From NCBI GenBank assembly GCA_041623895.1, contig JBFJVZ010000349.1, forward strand, positions 1 through 8,524: a stretch of 8,524 nt of DNA. The letters run 5' to 3'. This stretch comes from JBFJVZ01 sp041623895 (GTDB lineage Bacteria; Planctomycetota; Planctomycetia; Pirellulales; Pirellulaceae). The position numbers were made by a program, and so were the translations under genes. The notes beneath the pieces were generated by a model, which worked only from the letters and a program-made list of their open reading frames with translations, searched no databases and was not told the origin of the DNA. This document shows, one piece after another, positions 1 through 6,416 of the stretch; within the stretch, counting starts at the first letter, position 1; every line of letters begins with the position of its first letter.

Positions 1-220
1 GGAGCCAGTTTAGAGTAGGCTGGGCTCGGAGAGGAAGTCGCGAGCCCGCAATCCATCGAACACCGATCGCAGTTTCGAGCTTTCGTTGGACGCCGAAGTT
101 GGACCAGCCGCCGGCAGATAAGCATTCGCTTAACTGCAGTCGGTGCCAATGACCGAAGCTGCGAACGCTGAGGCCCAGCCCCTGGCGCATCTCTCAGGGG
201 CGCGGTCCCTGTCGCGATAA

Positions 221-234
221 TGTCGCATGCGACA
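221..234. promoter_or_regulatory. 14-bp perfect palindrome TGTCGCATGCGACA
   Basis: The sequence equals its own reverse complement over 14 bases. Its half-site TGTCGC recurs directly upstream at 210-215 and in the palindrome at 600-613. A symmetrical site of this size could be an operator for a dimeric regulator, but no regulator gene is in the window and no promoter can be placed beside it. The functional role is inference only. Confidence 0.3.
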
Positions 235-333
235 CACATCGAGACACAACATCCCCACGAGCTGCCGACCTCACCAGACCCGACAGCTCCGATCGACAAA
301 AACCAACTTGTCAAAGATCCAAGTGCGTTGGCG

Positions 334-478
334 CTACAGCTCAAGCAATCGCTGCTCCAGGTTCGCCATGCGGTCGCTTAGCTCGGCGACGATGCGGAAC
401 ACCAATGGCCCGGATCAGCAGGGCGCCGGAGTCGAACATCCACATGTAAAAACGGACCACCGGTCGGTTCGATGACGA
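334..478 (-). pseudogene. Possible frameshifted remnant of a small protein gene
   Basis: On the minus strand, one frame (open from about 478) reads as a hydrophobic peptide including VRFYMWMFDSGALLIRAIG. Near position 403 protein-like character moves to another frame, which reads VFRIVAELSDRMANLEQRLL and ends at a TAG (334-336). The second part has a leucine heptad pattern suggesting a short coiled coil. A single +1/-1 change would join the two parts. Neither frame has a convincing upstream start, since in-frame stops lie at 479-481 and 415-417. I do not recognise the family. It could be a decayed gene, a sequencing error or chance. Confidence 0.25.
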
Positions 479-599
479 TCAATCCTTCATTCACGAAAAA
501 CATCCGCCCGGGGCACCGTGGCGGTTGACGGCTCCAAGCCGCCCCCGGAATCGTCGTGAAACTGATCCTGCATTTGCAGTCAATTTTCAAGCCTGACCA

Positions 600-613
600 T
601 GTGTCGCGACACA
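600..613. promoter_or_regulatory. 14-bp perfect palindrome TGTGTCGCGACACA
   Basis: This is a perfect palindrome with the same TGTCGC/GCGACA half-sites as 221-234, but with the halves fused instead of separated by AT. It lies about 185 bases before the start of the secreted-protein gene at 797, so it could be an operator for that gene. No known regulator is matched. Confidence 0.3.
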
Positions 614-663
614 CCCCTGGAGAACCGACACAATCGTTACCGCCCGCTCAGGCTTGTCCGAAA

Positions 664-741
664 AGCTTTCCAAAGACCTGAAGTTTGCTCATGAATCGTT
701 GACCGCGAGGCGGTTGAGGCGTCCACTTGCCTTGGAAAGCT
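664..741 (+). promoter_or_regulatory. Nested inverted repeats in the probable leader of the secreted-protein gene
   Basis: AGCTTTCCAA at 664-673 is the exact reverse complement of TTGGAAAGCT at 732-741, with 58 bases between. Inside lies a smaller hairpin, 699-706 with 710-717: five Watson-Crick pairs next to a GAG loop, extended by two G-T wobbles and a T-A pair. The outer repeat ends 55 bases before the preferred ATG at 797. If transcribed, the leader could fold into a long stem with an inner hairpin. No T-run follows, so it is not a standard terminator, and I recognise no riboswitch consensus. Confidence 0.35.
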
Positions 742-796
742 CGGTGACGTGTGCGCCGAGTTCGTTTGCTCCCTTCTCCGCGCGGGAATCTCGTCG

Positions 797-2386
797 ATGT
801 TAACGCGACGCACTTTGATCTTTTTGCTGGCGGCTGTCGCTAGCCTGACTACAAACCGCCACGCCGATGCGGGTCGCTTCTGTGACTGGCTATTCGGACG
901 AAGCCAGCCGCCGGTCGTCGTGGGCTACGCACCCTACGCTGCCGGCTACGCGCCCTACGCTGTCGGCTACGCACCGGCAGCTGGTCAACCCGTCATCAGG
1001 CAACGCGTCGTCATGCCCACCGCACAACCGGTCACAACGCCGCTTTCCACCGGCGGACCTGCCAACACGGCGGCGACCAGCGGAGCATATCAGGCACAGC
1101 GGCCAGCCTACGACAACCCGTCCGTCTACACCGGCCTGCCGGTGATTATGGCGCCCGGACCAACACAAACCAGTTACCGACTGCCCACAGCAGCTCCGGT
1201 CGCAACACAAGCGGCACCGGTATTGACGCAACCCGCACCGGTGGTCATGCAAGCCGCGCCGACCGTCTCCGCCTACCGTCCGGTCGTTGAAGCTTACCGA
1301 CAGACAAACAACACGGTGCCTTTGACTCGTGTCTTGCGCGGTGGAGCGGCGACAACCTCGAATCCGTTCTACGGGACGGGTAATGTCTATCCGAACAACT
1401 ACCAGACCTTGCGTTATCCAGCGGCTTATCCGACCACCGCTGCCACGGTCGTTGCACCGCAGCCACGCGGGGGTCTGTCACGTTTCTTCGGCTCGTGGGG
1501 AACCAATTATCGCAGCTCCTACTATCGGACACCGATCACTTACTATCGTCCGGTGACCTCCGTCGATCCGGTTACTGGAACAACGGTCACCGTTCAGCAG
1601 CCTTGCACATCGACTGTCCAGCAACTGCGGCGGACACCCTACAACAGTTTGTTCGCGCAGGGTGCGCCGTTGGTGACACCGGCGCCGAGTTCAAGTTGCG
1701 GATCGGGTTGCACGTCTCCGGCGGCGCCGAGTACCTACCTTGGGCCGGCGGTGACAACGACGCCTTTCAGCGGTGCTCAGACGCACGGCGGTGTCGGGCA
1801 AGTAGGCGGAATCGCATCGCCAAGTGACCGTAACGTGATGCCGATTCCATCGACCGATCCAAGTTACCTGCAACAGCCCGCCTACCCGCAAACCCCCGGT
1901 TACACCCCGAACACGCAGCCGCTAACAGGCCCGCCACCAACCACCGGCGGCAGCGGCGATTTGCAACCAGTGCCTCAACCGCAGATGGAATCGAAGCGGC
2001 CGAGCGTCGGCGAGCCAGCGAAACCCGAAGTCGAAGATTCGTATTGGGGATCACGCAATGCTGAGGAAAAAACCGCTTCTAAATCTTTGCAGCCGTCGAA
2101 CAGCTACAGTGACTTGCGGCCCATCGAAGCTCCCGCGGATTATCAGTCACCGTTCGCACGCCGCTGGCAGTCACCACGGGCTGCCGTCGAGCCGGTAGCC
2201 GACGAAGAGCTGTCGGCACCACCTTTACTGCCACGACCGGCTGACGACAAGTTTGATCTTCGAGGCACCAACAGCGCTTCGGTACGGGTCTCTGTACCCG
2301 TTCGCGAAGCAACCGTGACGCGATCAAAAACGATCACGCCAGTGACACGTGTTCGCGATACCGGCGGCTGGCAGGCGAACGACTAA
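797..2386 (+). CDS. Secreted low-complexity Tyr/Pro/Thr/Gln-rich protein
   Basis: Function unknown. The preferred start is the ATG at 797 (529 aa), because it places a signal peptide at the very N terminus: LTRR, then a hydrophobic stretch TLIFLLAAVASL, then ADA before G26 as a likely signal peptidase I site. An in-frame GTG at 749 would add 16 residues ahead of it. The mature protein begins GRFCDWLFG, followed by three GYAP-type repeats (43-62), then A-P-V-x-x-Q repeats (about 134-155). A more complex block follows: RGGLSRFFGSWG (224-235) and a Tyr- and Thr-rich stretch with YYRTP, TYYRPVT, DPVTG and QQPCTST (242-285). A Cys pair, SCGSGC, follows at about 300-305. The C-terminal third is charged, Pro-rich and probably disordered. 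There are no further membrane spans and no recognisable catalytic domain. I infer an envelope or extracellular structural protein, as is common in planctomycetes. No clear Shine-Dalgarno precedes the ATG. A probable terminator follows at about 2466-2517. Confidence 0.8.
   Translation: MLTRRTLIFLLAAVASLTTNRHADAGRFCDWLFGRSQPPVVVGYAPYAAGYAPYAVGYAPAAGQPVIRQRVVMPTAQPVTTPLSTGGPANTAATSGAYQAQRPAYDNPSVYTGLPVIMAPGPTQTSYRLPTAAPVATQAAPVLTQPAPVVMQAAPTVSAYRPVVEAYRQTNNTVPLTRVLRGGAATTSNPFYGTGNVYPNNYQTLRYPAAYPTTAATVVAPQPRGGLSRFFGSWGTNYRSSYYRTPITYYRPVTSVDPVTGTTVTVQQPCTSTVQQLRRTPYNSLFAQGAPLVTPAPSSSCGSGCTSPAAPSTYLGPAVTTTPFSGAQTHGGVGQVGGIASPSDRNVMPIPSTDPSYLQQPAYPQTPGYTPNTQPLTGPPPTTGGSGDLQPVPQPQMESKRPSVGEPAKPEVEDSYWGSRNAEEKTASKSLQPSNSYSDLRPIEAPADYQSPFARRWQSPRAAVEPVADEELSAPPLLPRPADDKFDLRGTNSASVRVSVPVREATVTRSKTITPVTRVRDTGGWQAND
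923..982 (+). repeat. In-frame 21-bp tandem repeat encoding GYAPYA units
   Basis: Two near-identical 21-base units (923-943, 944-964) and a partial third (965-982) encode GYAPYAA, GYAPYAV and GYAPAA. They differ mainly at synonymous or conservative positions, such as GCA/GCG and GCC/GTC. The tract lies just after the predicted signal peptide of the secreted protein. Short in-frame repeats of this kind can vary in copy number between strains by slippage. Confidence 0.7.
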
Positions 2387-2465
2387 GAGCGTTGCAGTCA
2401 ACGCCTTCGAGGACCCCAACAACCCGAACCGCCAAGTCAACGGTCAATCGTGAACAAGGTTGATT

Positions 2466-2517
2466 CCCGCTGATTGTCAGCCGCTGGCGCTGTTTGACGT
2501 GGCGGGTTTTTGTATTT
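2466..2517 (+). terminator. Probable rho-independent terminator after the secreted-protein gene
   Basis: CCCGC (2466-2470) pairs with GCGGG (2502-2506). GTCA (2476-2479) and TGAC (2495-2498) can stack inside, and a small CAGC/GCTG-type hairpin sits within. A T-rich tail with five and then four consecutive Ts follows (2507-2517). The stem is interrupted, so it is weaker than the terminator at 6417. It lies 80 bases after the stop at 2386 and before the PolX start, so it probably separates the two transcripts. Confidence 0.45.
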
Positions 2518-2645
2518 TGTGCCTCTGAACTTGCTGGATTTGAGCACGAGTCTTTCGAGCTGGGACGCACGGATGTGTTCGACGAACGCCCATCGCCTTA
2601 TGCTGTTGTCTTTGAACACTTGTGTTTTTTGGGGACATTCAAGCA

Positions 2646-4370
2646 GTGGACAACGCGGCGATCGCAGCTGTCTTTGAGGAAATGGCGGAATTGCTGGAGT
2701 TCCGCGGCGAGAATCCATTTCGGATTCGCGCCTATCGCAACGGGGCAAAAGCGATCAGGGAATTGGACGAGCCGGTCGCTGCCATCTTGGCGGACGAGTC
2801 ACGCGACCTATCGAAGGTTCCCGGCATCGGCAAAACACTGGTCGAAAAATCAAAAACGCTGGTCGAAAAAGGTTCCTTGCCACAACTGGAGAAGCTCCGC
2901 AGGGAAGTCCCTGAAGTCGTGATTCAGATGTCGCGGATTCCCGGTCTCGGTGCCAAGAAAGCGGCCAGGCTACAGGAAGAACTTGAGCTCGAGACGTTGG
3001 CCGATTTGCGGGCCGCCTGTGAACAAGGACTCGTGGGCAAGCTCAAGGGTTTTGGTGCCAAGACGGAGCAAGCGATCTTGGATGGCCTGGAAATCGCCGA
3101 ACAGGCAGCGGAGCGGATCTATTGGTCTGCCGGCGACACTTTAGCCAAATCGATTGGCCAACACATGGGGACGTGCAAGGCGATCAAGCAAATGCAATGG
3201 GCTGGCAGCTATCGACGCGGCCGCGAAACGGTGGGTGATTTAGATTTGCTGATTGTGGCGACCGATCGCGAGGCCGCGATGGATCATTTGGAAGCCTACC
3301 CCGATCGGACCAGCACGATTGCCCGTGGCGACACCAAAATCTCGGTCCGCGTTGGCAAAGCATTCCAAGTCGACATGCGCGCCGTTGAGGCAAACCAATT
3401 CGGCGCGGCACTTGTCTACTTCACCGGATCCAAGGCGCACAACATTCATCTTCGTCGACTTGCCAAAGACAAGGGCCTGAAGGTCAACGAGTATGGTGTG
3501 TTCGCCGAGGATGGTAAGCAGGTCGCCGGCAAAAGCGAAGAAGAAGTCTATGCCGCGATCGATTTGCCGTGGATCCAGCCGGAGCTCCGCGAAGACCGCC
3601 ATGAATTCCAATGGGCCGAAAACGACTCGTTGCCGGAGTTGATCGAGCTTGGCGACATCTGCGGTGACCTGCACATGCACACCAGCGCCACCGACGGCAC
3701 CGCAACGATTCGAGAAATGGCCGACGCTGCAATCGATCAAGGCCTGCAGTACATCGCAATTACCGATCACAGTCAGCGCGTTTCGATGGCTATGGGTCTG
3801 GACCCCAAGCGGCTCCGTGAACAGTGGAAAATGATCGAGGAAATCCGTGCTGAATACGACGGCCGATTGCTGATTTTGAAAGGGATTGAGTGTGACATCC
3901 TGGAAAAGGGCGGAATGGATTTGCCCGACGATTGTTTGGCCGAAGCAGATTGGGTATTGGCCAGCGTGCACTACGGACAAAAACAACCCCGTGCCCAAAT
4001 TACCGATCGCCTTCTGGGCGCAATTGAGAATCCGCATGTTACTTGCATTGCACATCCAACCGGCCGGCTGTTGAATCGCAGGCCCGCCTATGACGTCGAC
4101 ATGGAGGCGGTCATGAAAGCGGCCAAACAGCAGGGCACCCTGCTGGAGTTGAATGCAAACCCGGCGCGGCTTGACTTAAACGACCTGCATCTGGCCCTGG
4201 CCAAGCGGATGGAAATCCCCATCGTGATCAGCACCGACGCACATTCGATCGAGGGAATGGAGGTGATGCAGTACGGGATCAAGCAGGCACGACGCGGCAG
4301 CCTGACGAAAAACGACGTCGCCAACACGCGAAGTTGGAAAGAGATGAAGAAGCTGTTGAAGTCACGTTGA
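2646..4370 (+). CDS. polX: DNA polymerase/3'-5' exonuclease PolX (family X polymerase with PHP domain)
   Basis: A gap-filling repair polymerase of bacterial type, fused to a PHP metal-dependent phosphoesterase that in characterised PolX proteins gives 3'-5' exonuclease activity. I chose GTG at 2646 (574 aa) because MDNAAIAAVFEEM is the usual PolX N terminus and GGGGA lies about 9 bases upstream; an in-frame GTG at 2622 adds 8 residues. Domains in 574-aa numbering: N-terminal helical region (1-50); helix-hairpin-helix with VPGIGKTLVEKS (58-69); a second with IPGLGAKKAARL (98-109); KGFGAKT (134-140). The nucleotidyltransferase motif GSYRRG (187-192) leads to GDLDLL with Asp198 and Asp200, and the third carboxylate is Asp243 in QVDMR. 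YFTGSKAHN lies at 258-266. PHP ligands all appear present: His343, His345, Asp350, His375, Glu415, His442, His469, Asp531 and His533. Length matches the family (about 570 aa). Both active sites look intact, so a functional enzyme is expected. It converges with the oxidoreductase, stops 2 bp apart. Confidence 0.96.
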   Translation: MDNAAIAAVFEEMAELLEFRGENPFRIRAYRNGAKAIRELDEPVAAILADESRDLSKVPGIGKTLVEKSKTLVEKGSLPQLEKLRREVPEVVIQMSRIPGLGAKKAARLQEELELETLADLRAACEQGLVGKLKGFGAKTEQAILDGLEIAEQAAERIYWSAGDTLAKSIGQHMGTCKAIKQMQWAGSYRRGRETVGDLDLLIVATDREAAMDHLEAYPDRTSTIARGDTKISVRVGKAFQVDMRAVEANQFGAALVYFTGSKAHNIHLRRLAKDKGLKVNEYGVFAEDGKQVAGKSEEEVYAAIDLPWIQPELREDRHEFQWAENDSLPELIELGDICGDLHMHTSATDGTATIREMADAAIDQGLQYIAITDHSQRVSMAMGLDPKRLREQWKMIEEIRAEYDGRLLILKGIECDILEKGGMDLPDDCLAEADWVLASVHYGQKQPRAQITDRLLGAIENPHVTCIAHPTGRLLNRRPAYDVDMEAVMKAAKQQGTLLELNANPARLDLNDLHLALAKRMEIPIVISTDAHSIEGMEVMQYGIKQARRGSLTKNDVANTRSWKEMKKLLKSR

Positions 4371-4376
4371 CTTCAA
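4356..4376. terminator. 9-bp inverted repeat spanning both convergent stop codons
   Basis: TTGAAGTCA (4356-4364), loop CGT, then TGACTTCAA (4368-4376) is a perfect inverted repeat. It contains the TGA of polX (4368-4370) and the minus-strand TGA of the oxidoreductase (4373-4375). A hairpin would form in transcripts from either side. No strong T-run follows on either strand, so it is not a textbook intrinsic terminator; it may protect 3' ends or help termination in both directions. Confidence 0.5.
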
Positions 4377-5359
4377 ACTTCGATCCGTCGACCTTCTCGA
4401 TCGCTTCTTTGCGCCGCGGCTAAAATCTGAACCGCCCGATAAGCGTCATTCAAGTCGCCCAGATTTCGCACCAAACTGGTGACCGCGCGGTGAAACTGCG
4501 TCAGCAGTTGTTCACCCACCGGAGATTCGGTTTCCAGGGATTCCACGTGCCGACCGGCATCGTCAAACCAGACCAACGTTGAGGGCAAATCAACAAATGC
4601 GATGCCATGATCGCAACAAATCTGCATCGCCGCGGGCGGTCGAAAGCTGGCCGCTTCGCGCCAAGCCGCCGGAATGTAGTGCCCGCAGCTGATCTGAGCT
4701 GTCGCCGAAGCGGTGTTGGCTTCGGCGGGGAACTGCAGGCTCAGTGCGTGATAGTCGGCGGCGCGACCGTTCGCATGCCCCATCCCAGTGACGCTTGACG
4801 GCTCGCGACCGACCACGTACCGGCACCAATCGATCAGTTCAACCAGTTCGCGGTTGGCCGTCGTGGAAGTGTCATCATCGCTAGCGGAGGTGGCTAACAA
4901 TCGGTGGTGGCAAAACACCAGGCGAGGTTGCCCCAAGCTGGTCGCGATCAACTCCTTCAATCTCAACGTCGCCGGTGCGAAGCGACGCGGAAATTCGGTC
5001 ATGAAAGCGACCCCCGAATCCTCGATCGCTAACCGCACGTTGGCGTCTTTTTGCGGATCGAAATCCAGATCGCCGGCCCAATAAACCGCCTTGCCTGCTT
5101 TACATGCCGCGACCACGGGCAGCCAACCAAGCCACGACCGTTGCAACACGATCACCGCATCAATATCAACACGCGACACCAGCGCGCGATAGCCATCAAC
5201 GGGATCAGCTTGAAACTCTGCCGCACAGTTCTCGGCCAGTTTCGAGATCGTGCTGTAAACGGCGCGGACGTCGAAACGGTCTTGTAGCATTCGCAGCGCC
5301 GGTCGATGCCGCGTTAGCCAAGCGTCCCCAAGTCCGATCAGTCCGATTCTCAACTTCAT
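4373..5359 (-). CDS. Gfo/Idh/MocA-family oxidoreductase-like protein lacking the EKP motif
   Basis: A 328-aa cytoplasmic protein with no signal peptide, starting at ATG 5357-5359. The N-terminal Rossmann fold shows KLRIGLIGLGDAW with Gly6, Gly9 and Gly11, the dinucleotide-binding loop of Gfo/Idh/MocA enzymes. It then follows the family pattern: YRALVSRVDIDAVIVLQ (57-73, predicted strand and loop), AACKAGKAVYW (84-94), and a C-terminal alpha/beta domain with ELVELIDWCRYVVG (171-184). Family members normally carry an (E/D)KP motif right after the GK-x-V strand, whose lysine acts in catalysis. Here the aligned residues are Ala95-Gly96-Asp97, so the lysine is absent. Substrate is unknown; sugars, inositols and related polyols are usual. 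Loss of the lysine suggests a changed reaction or a non-catalytic binding role. No clear Shine-Dalgarno is seen. It stands alone on the minus strand. Confidence 0.82.
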   Translation of the reverse strand: MKLRIGLIGLGDAWLTRHRPALRMLQDRFDVRAVYSTISKLAENCAAEFQADPVDGYRALVSRVDIDAVIVLQRSWLGWLPVVAACKAGKAVYWAGDLDFDPQKDANVRLAIEDSGVAFMTEFPRRFAPATLRLKELIATSLGQPRLVFCHHRLLATSASDDDTSTTANRELVELIDWCRYVVGREPSSVTGMGHANGRAADYHALSLQFPAEANTASATAQISCGHYIPAAWREAASFRPPAAMQICCDHGIAFVDLPSTLVWFDDAGRHVESLETESPVGEQLLTQFHRAVTSLVRNLGDLNDAYRAVQILAAAQRSDREGRRIEV

Positions 5360-5382
5360 ACGGTCATCGAGAAATATGGTGG

Positions 5383-5601
5383 CTAGAGCAGCTTAACGAG
5401 CCAGGGAATGCTTGCGCATTGGTCCGGAGTAAACAAATGATCGCCATGGGACGGGGTCACCAAACAGCGGGGTGCGATAATTTGACGCACGCCCGCGGCA
5501 CGTTCCAAGTGCTTTCGTATCAACACTTTAGCAGGTCGCCTGCCGGGTAACAGAATAGCGGCCCCAGGTTTGGAGGAATTGCTCAAAATCAATTTGCCCA
5601 A
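5383..5601 (-). CDS. Doubtful 72-aa open reading frame upstream of the oxidoreductase
   Basis: A minus-strand frame with an ATG start ends 23 bases before the oxidoreductase ATG, so it could be a small leading gene. The predicted peptide contains RRPAKVLIRKHLERAAG and then CLVTPSHGDHLFTPDQ. I recognise no family, signal peptide or membrane span. It overlaps the 44-aa frame at 5528-5662 in another frame, so at most one of the two is likely to be real as it stands. It may be a remnant or chance. Confidence 0.2.
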   Translation of the reverse strand: MGKLILSNSSKPGAAILLPGRRPAKVLIRKHLERAAGVRQIIAPRCLVTPSHGDHLFTPDQCASIPWLVKLL

Positions 5602-5662
5602 AAGTTTTCAGTAAGTCTTGCTGAGTCTCCAGGCGTCCATATACTCCCCCCAATTCGCACAT
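5528..5662 (-). pseudogene. Possible truncated N terminus of an SRAP/YedK-like protein
   Basis: A 44-aa minus-strand frame begins MC (ATG 5660-5662) and ends at TAA (5528-5530). It reads protein-like, with LETQQDLLKTFG in the middle and WGRYSVTRQ near the end. SRAP (SOS-response-associated peptidase, YedK/HMCES) proteins begin Met-Cys, use that Cys2 to bind abasic sites, and carry an RYN(V/I)AP motif near residue 35. Here Cys2 is present and RYSV falls at 35-38. However, the usual MCGR start and the AP after RYNV are missing, and the frame stops long before the expected length of about 220 aa. The match is a weak resemblance. It could be a decayed SRAP gene or a coincidence. Confidence 0.22.
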
Positions 5663-5763
5663 GTCGCGTAATCGGAATCGTTTTGCTAGCTATCCGTAAC
5701 TGTGATGTTTGCGATTGGAGCTTTCTACCAAAGGATCTTTTCCGATATCCAAAGTAGAGCCAT

Positions 5764-5782
5764 CGTTGCCTGTCAGGCAACG
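5764..5782. other. 8-bp-stem hairpin with GTC loop
   Basis: CGTTGCCT (5764-5771), loop GTC, AGGCAACG (5775-5782) is a perfect inverted repeat. No T-run follows on either strand. It lies 134 bases before the thioredoxin-like gene, in the divergent intergenic region, so an operator or a 5'-leader hairpin is possible. The role is unknown. Confidence 0.4.
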
Positions 5783-5903
5783 GGAGATGAATGGCACTTG
5801 AGCAGTTAATTGTCTGGGATGGTTGATTTCATCATCGAAATGAGCCCACCCAAATGCGGCATCGTGCCGACGCTGCTCGGGATGTTCTTTTTGTCCTTAA
5901 GAT

Positions 5904-5908
5904 GAGGA
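5904..5908 (+). promoter_or_regulatory. Ribosome binding site of the thioredoxin-like gene
   Basis: GAGGA lies 7 bases before the ATG at 5916, a good spacing. It is the clearest Shine-Dalgarno in the window and fixes this start. Confidence 0.6.
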
Positions 5909-5915
5909 ACGGTGA

Positions 5916-6323
5916 ATGTTTTCGTTGCTTTTGAGCGTGGTTCTTGCGAGCGTCACGAGCGAACACCCCAGAAATACTGATTACGCATCCGCATACAAGG
6001 AAGCGATGGCGGCGAAAAAACCATTGATGGTCGTGGTGGGGGCCGAATGGTGTCCAGCATGCAACGTGTTGAAGACTTCGACGATCCAGCCGATGCTGAG
6101 CACCGGAGACTTGGATCAAGTCAGCGTGGCCGTGGTTGATCGCGATGCAGAACCTGAACTGGCTGCACAACTGACCAAGGGTGAAAGGATGCTGCCGCAA
6201 ATCATCATGTTCACGCCTACCGAATCGGGTCAGTGGGAGCGGCGAAAGTTGACGGGTTACCAGCCCAGACAACCGGTACGCAATTTGGTCCGGGCAGCGA
6301 TCGGACGTCTCACGCGAGGCTAA
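5916..6323 (+). CDS. Exported thioredoxin-fold protein with CPAC motif
   Basis: A 135-aa protein with a short hydrophobic N terminus (FSLLLSVVLASVTS, about 2-15), probably a signal peptide or anchor, although it lacks the usual positive charge at the start. The rest is one thioredoxin domain: the strand KPLMVVVGAEW leads into the redox motif Cys46-Pro-Ala-Cys49, preceded by Trp45 as in true thioredoxins. VAVVDRDAEPELAAQL (71-86) follows, and MLPQIIMF places the expected cis-proline at Pro94. Both cysteines are present, so dithiol-disulfide or reductase activity outside the cytoplasm is plausible. CPAC differs from the common CGPC, and the partner is unknown. Length fits a minimal single-domain family member. 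A GAGGA site lies upstream, and a strong terminator about 94 bases after the stop makes this likely a single-gene transcript. Confidence 0.85.
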   Translation: MFSLLLSVVLASVTSEHPRNTDYASAYKEAMAAKKPLMVVVGAEWCPACNVLKTSTIQPMLSTGDLDQVSVAVVDRDAEPELAAQLTKGERMLPQIIMFTPTESGQWERRKLTGYQPRQPVRNLVRAAIGRLTRG

Positions 6324-6416
6324 AACTTCAGCAGGATTGGATCAGCAACCAGACGTAAGTCGTCCAACGGCAAGATTCCAGAGCCCGCATTTCCATGGCG
6401 CTGTCGCAAATCATTG

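Larger units (their letters stand above)
1..796. other. Leading region without a convincing intact gene
   Basis: No reading frame here has both a credible start and protein-like composition along its length. Visible items are a 7-bp inverted repeat (22-28 with 41-47), a 7-bp inverted repeat with a 10-nt loop (178-184 with 195-201, no T-run), two 14-bp palindromes (221-234 and 600-613), a coding-like but frame-broken minus-strand stretch (334-478), and nested inverted repeats before the next gene (664-741). A short minus-strand frame, 10-129, reads protein-like and ends in TAA at 10-12, but it has an in-frame stop just upstream and no start codon; it may be the end of a decayed gene. I see no tRNA, rRNA or known riboswitch. 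Confidence 0.6.
5360..5915. other. 556-bp gap between divergent genes
   Basis: This gap separates the oxidoreductase (minus) from the thioredoxin-like gene (plus) and should contain both promoters, but I cannot place -35/-10 pairs with confidence. Base and codon use is more AT-rich and less regular than in the flanking genes, especially 5580-5760. On the minus strand it holds three protein-like but unconnected open stretches (5383-5601, 5528-5662, 5690-5896), which may be remnants of decayed genes. A hairpin lies at 5764-5782. No tRNA or mobile element is recognised. Confidence 0.6.

Noticed and set aside
178..201. 7-bp GC-rich hairpin as a terminator
   Set aside because: No T-run follows and there is no identified gene upstream within the window.
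227..475. 82-codon plus-strand frame in the leading region
   Set aside because: It is Arg/Ser/Thr-rich without motif or ribosome binding site, and the opposite strand looks more coding-like in part of it.
890..1252. 120-codon minus-strand frame rich in Cys and Arg opposite the secreted protein
   Set aside because: It is the antisense image of the Tyr/Pro/Ala-rich repeats, with no family resemblance.
3240..4055. 271-codon open frame on the minus strand inside polX
   Set aside because: It lies wholly antisense to a clearly conserved polymerase. Its predicted product has no recognisable motif and the openness is explained by polX codon bias.
5104..5550. 148-codon plus-strand frame opposite the oxidoreductase N terminus
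   Set aside because: It is antisense to the Rossmann domain and reads as arbitrary Arg/Ser/Thr-rich sequence.
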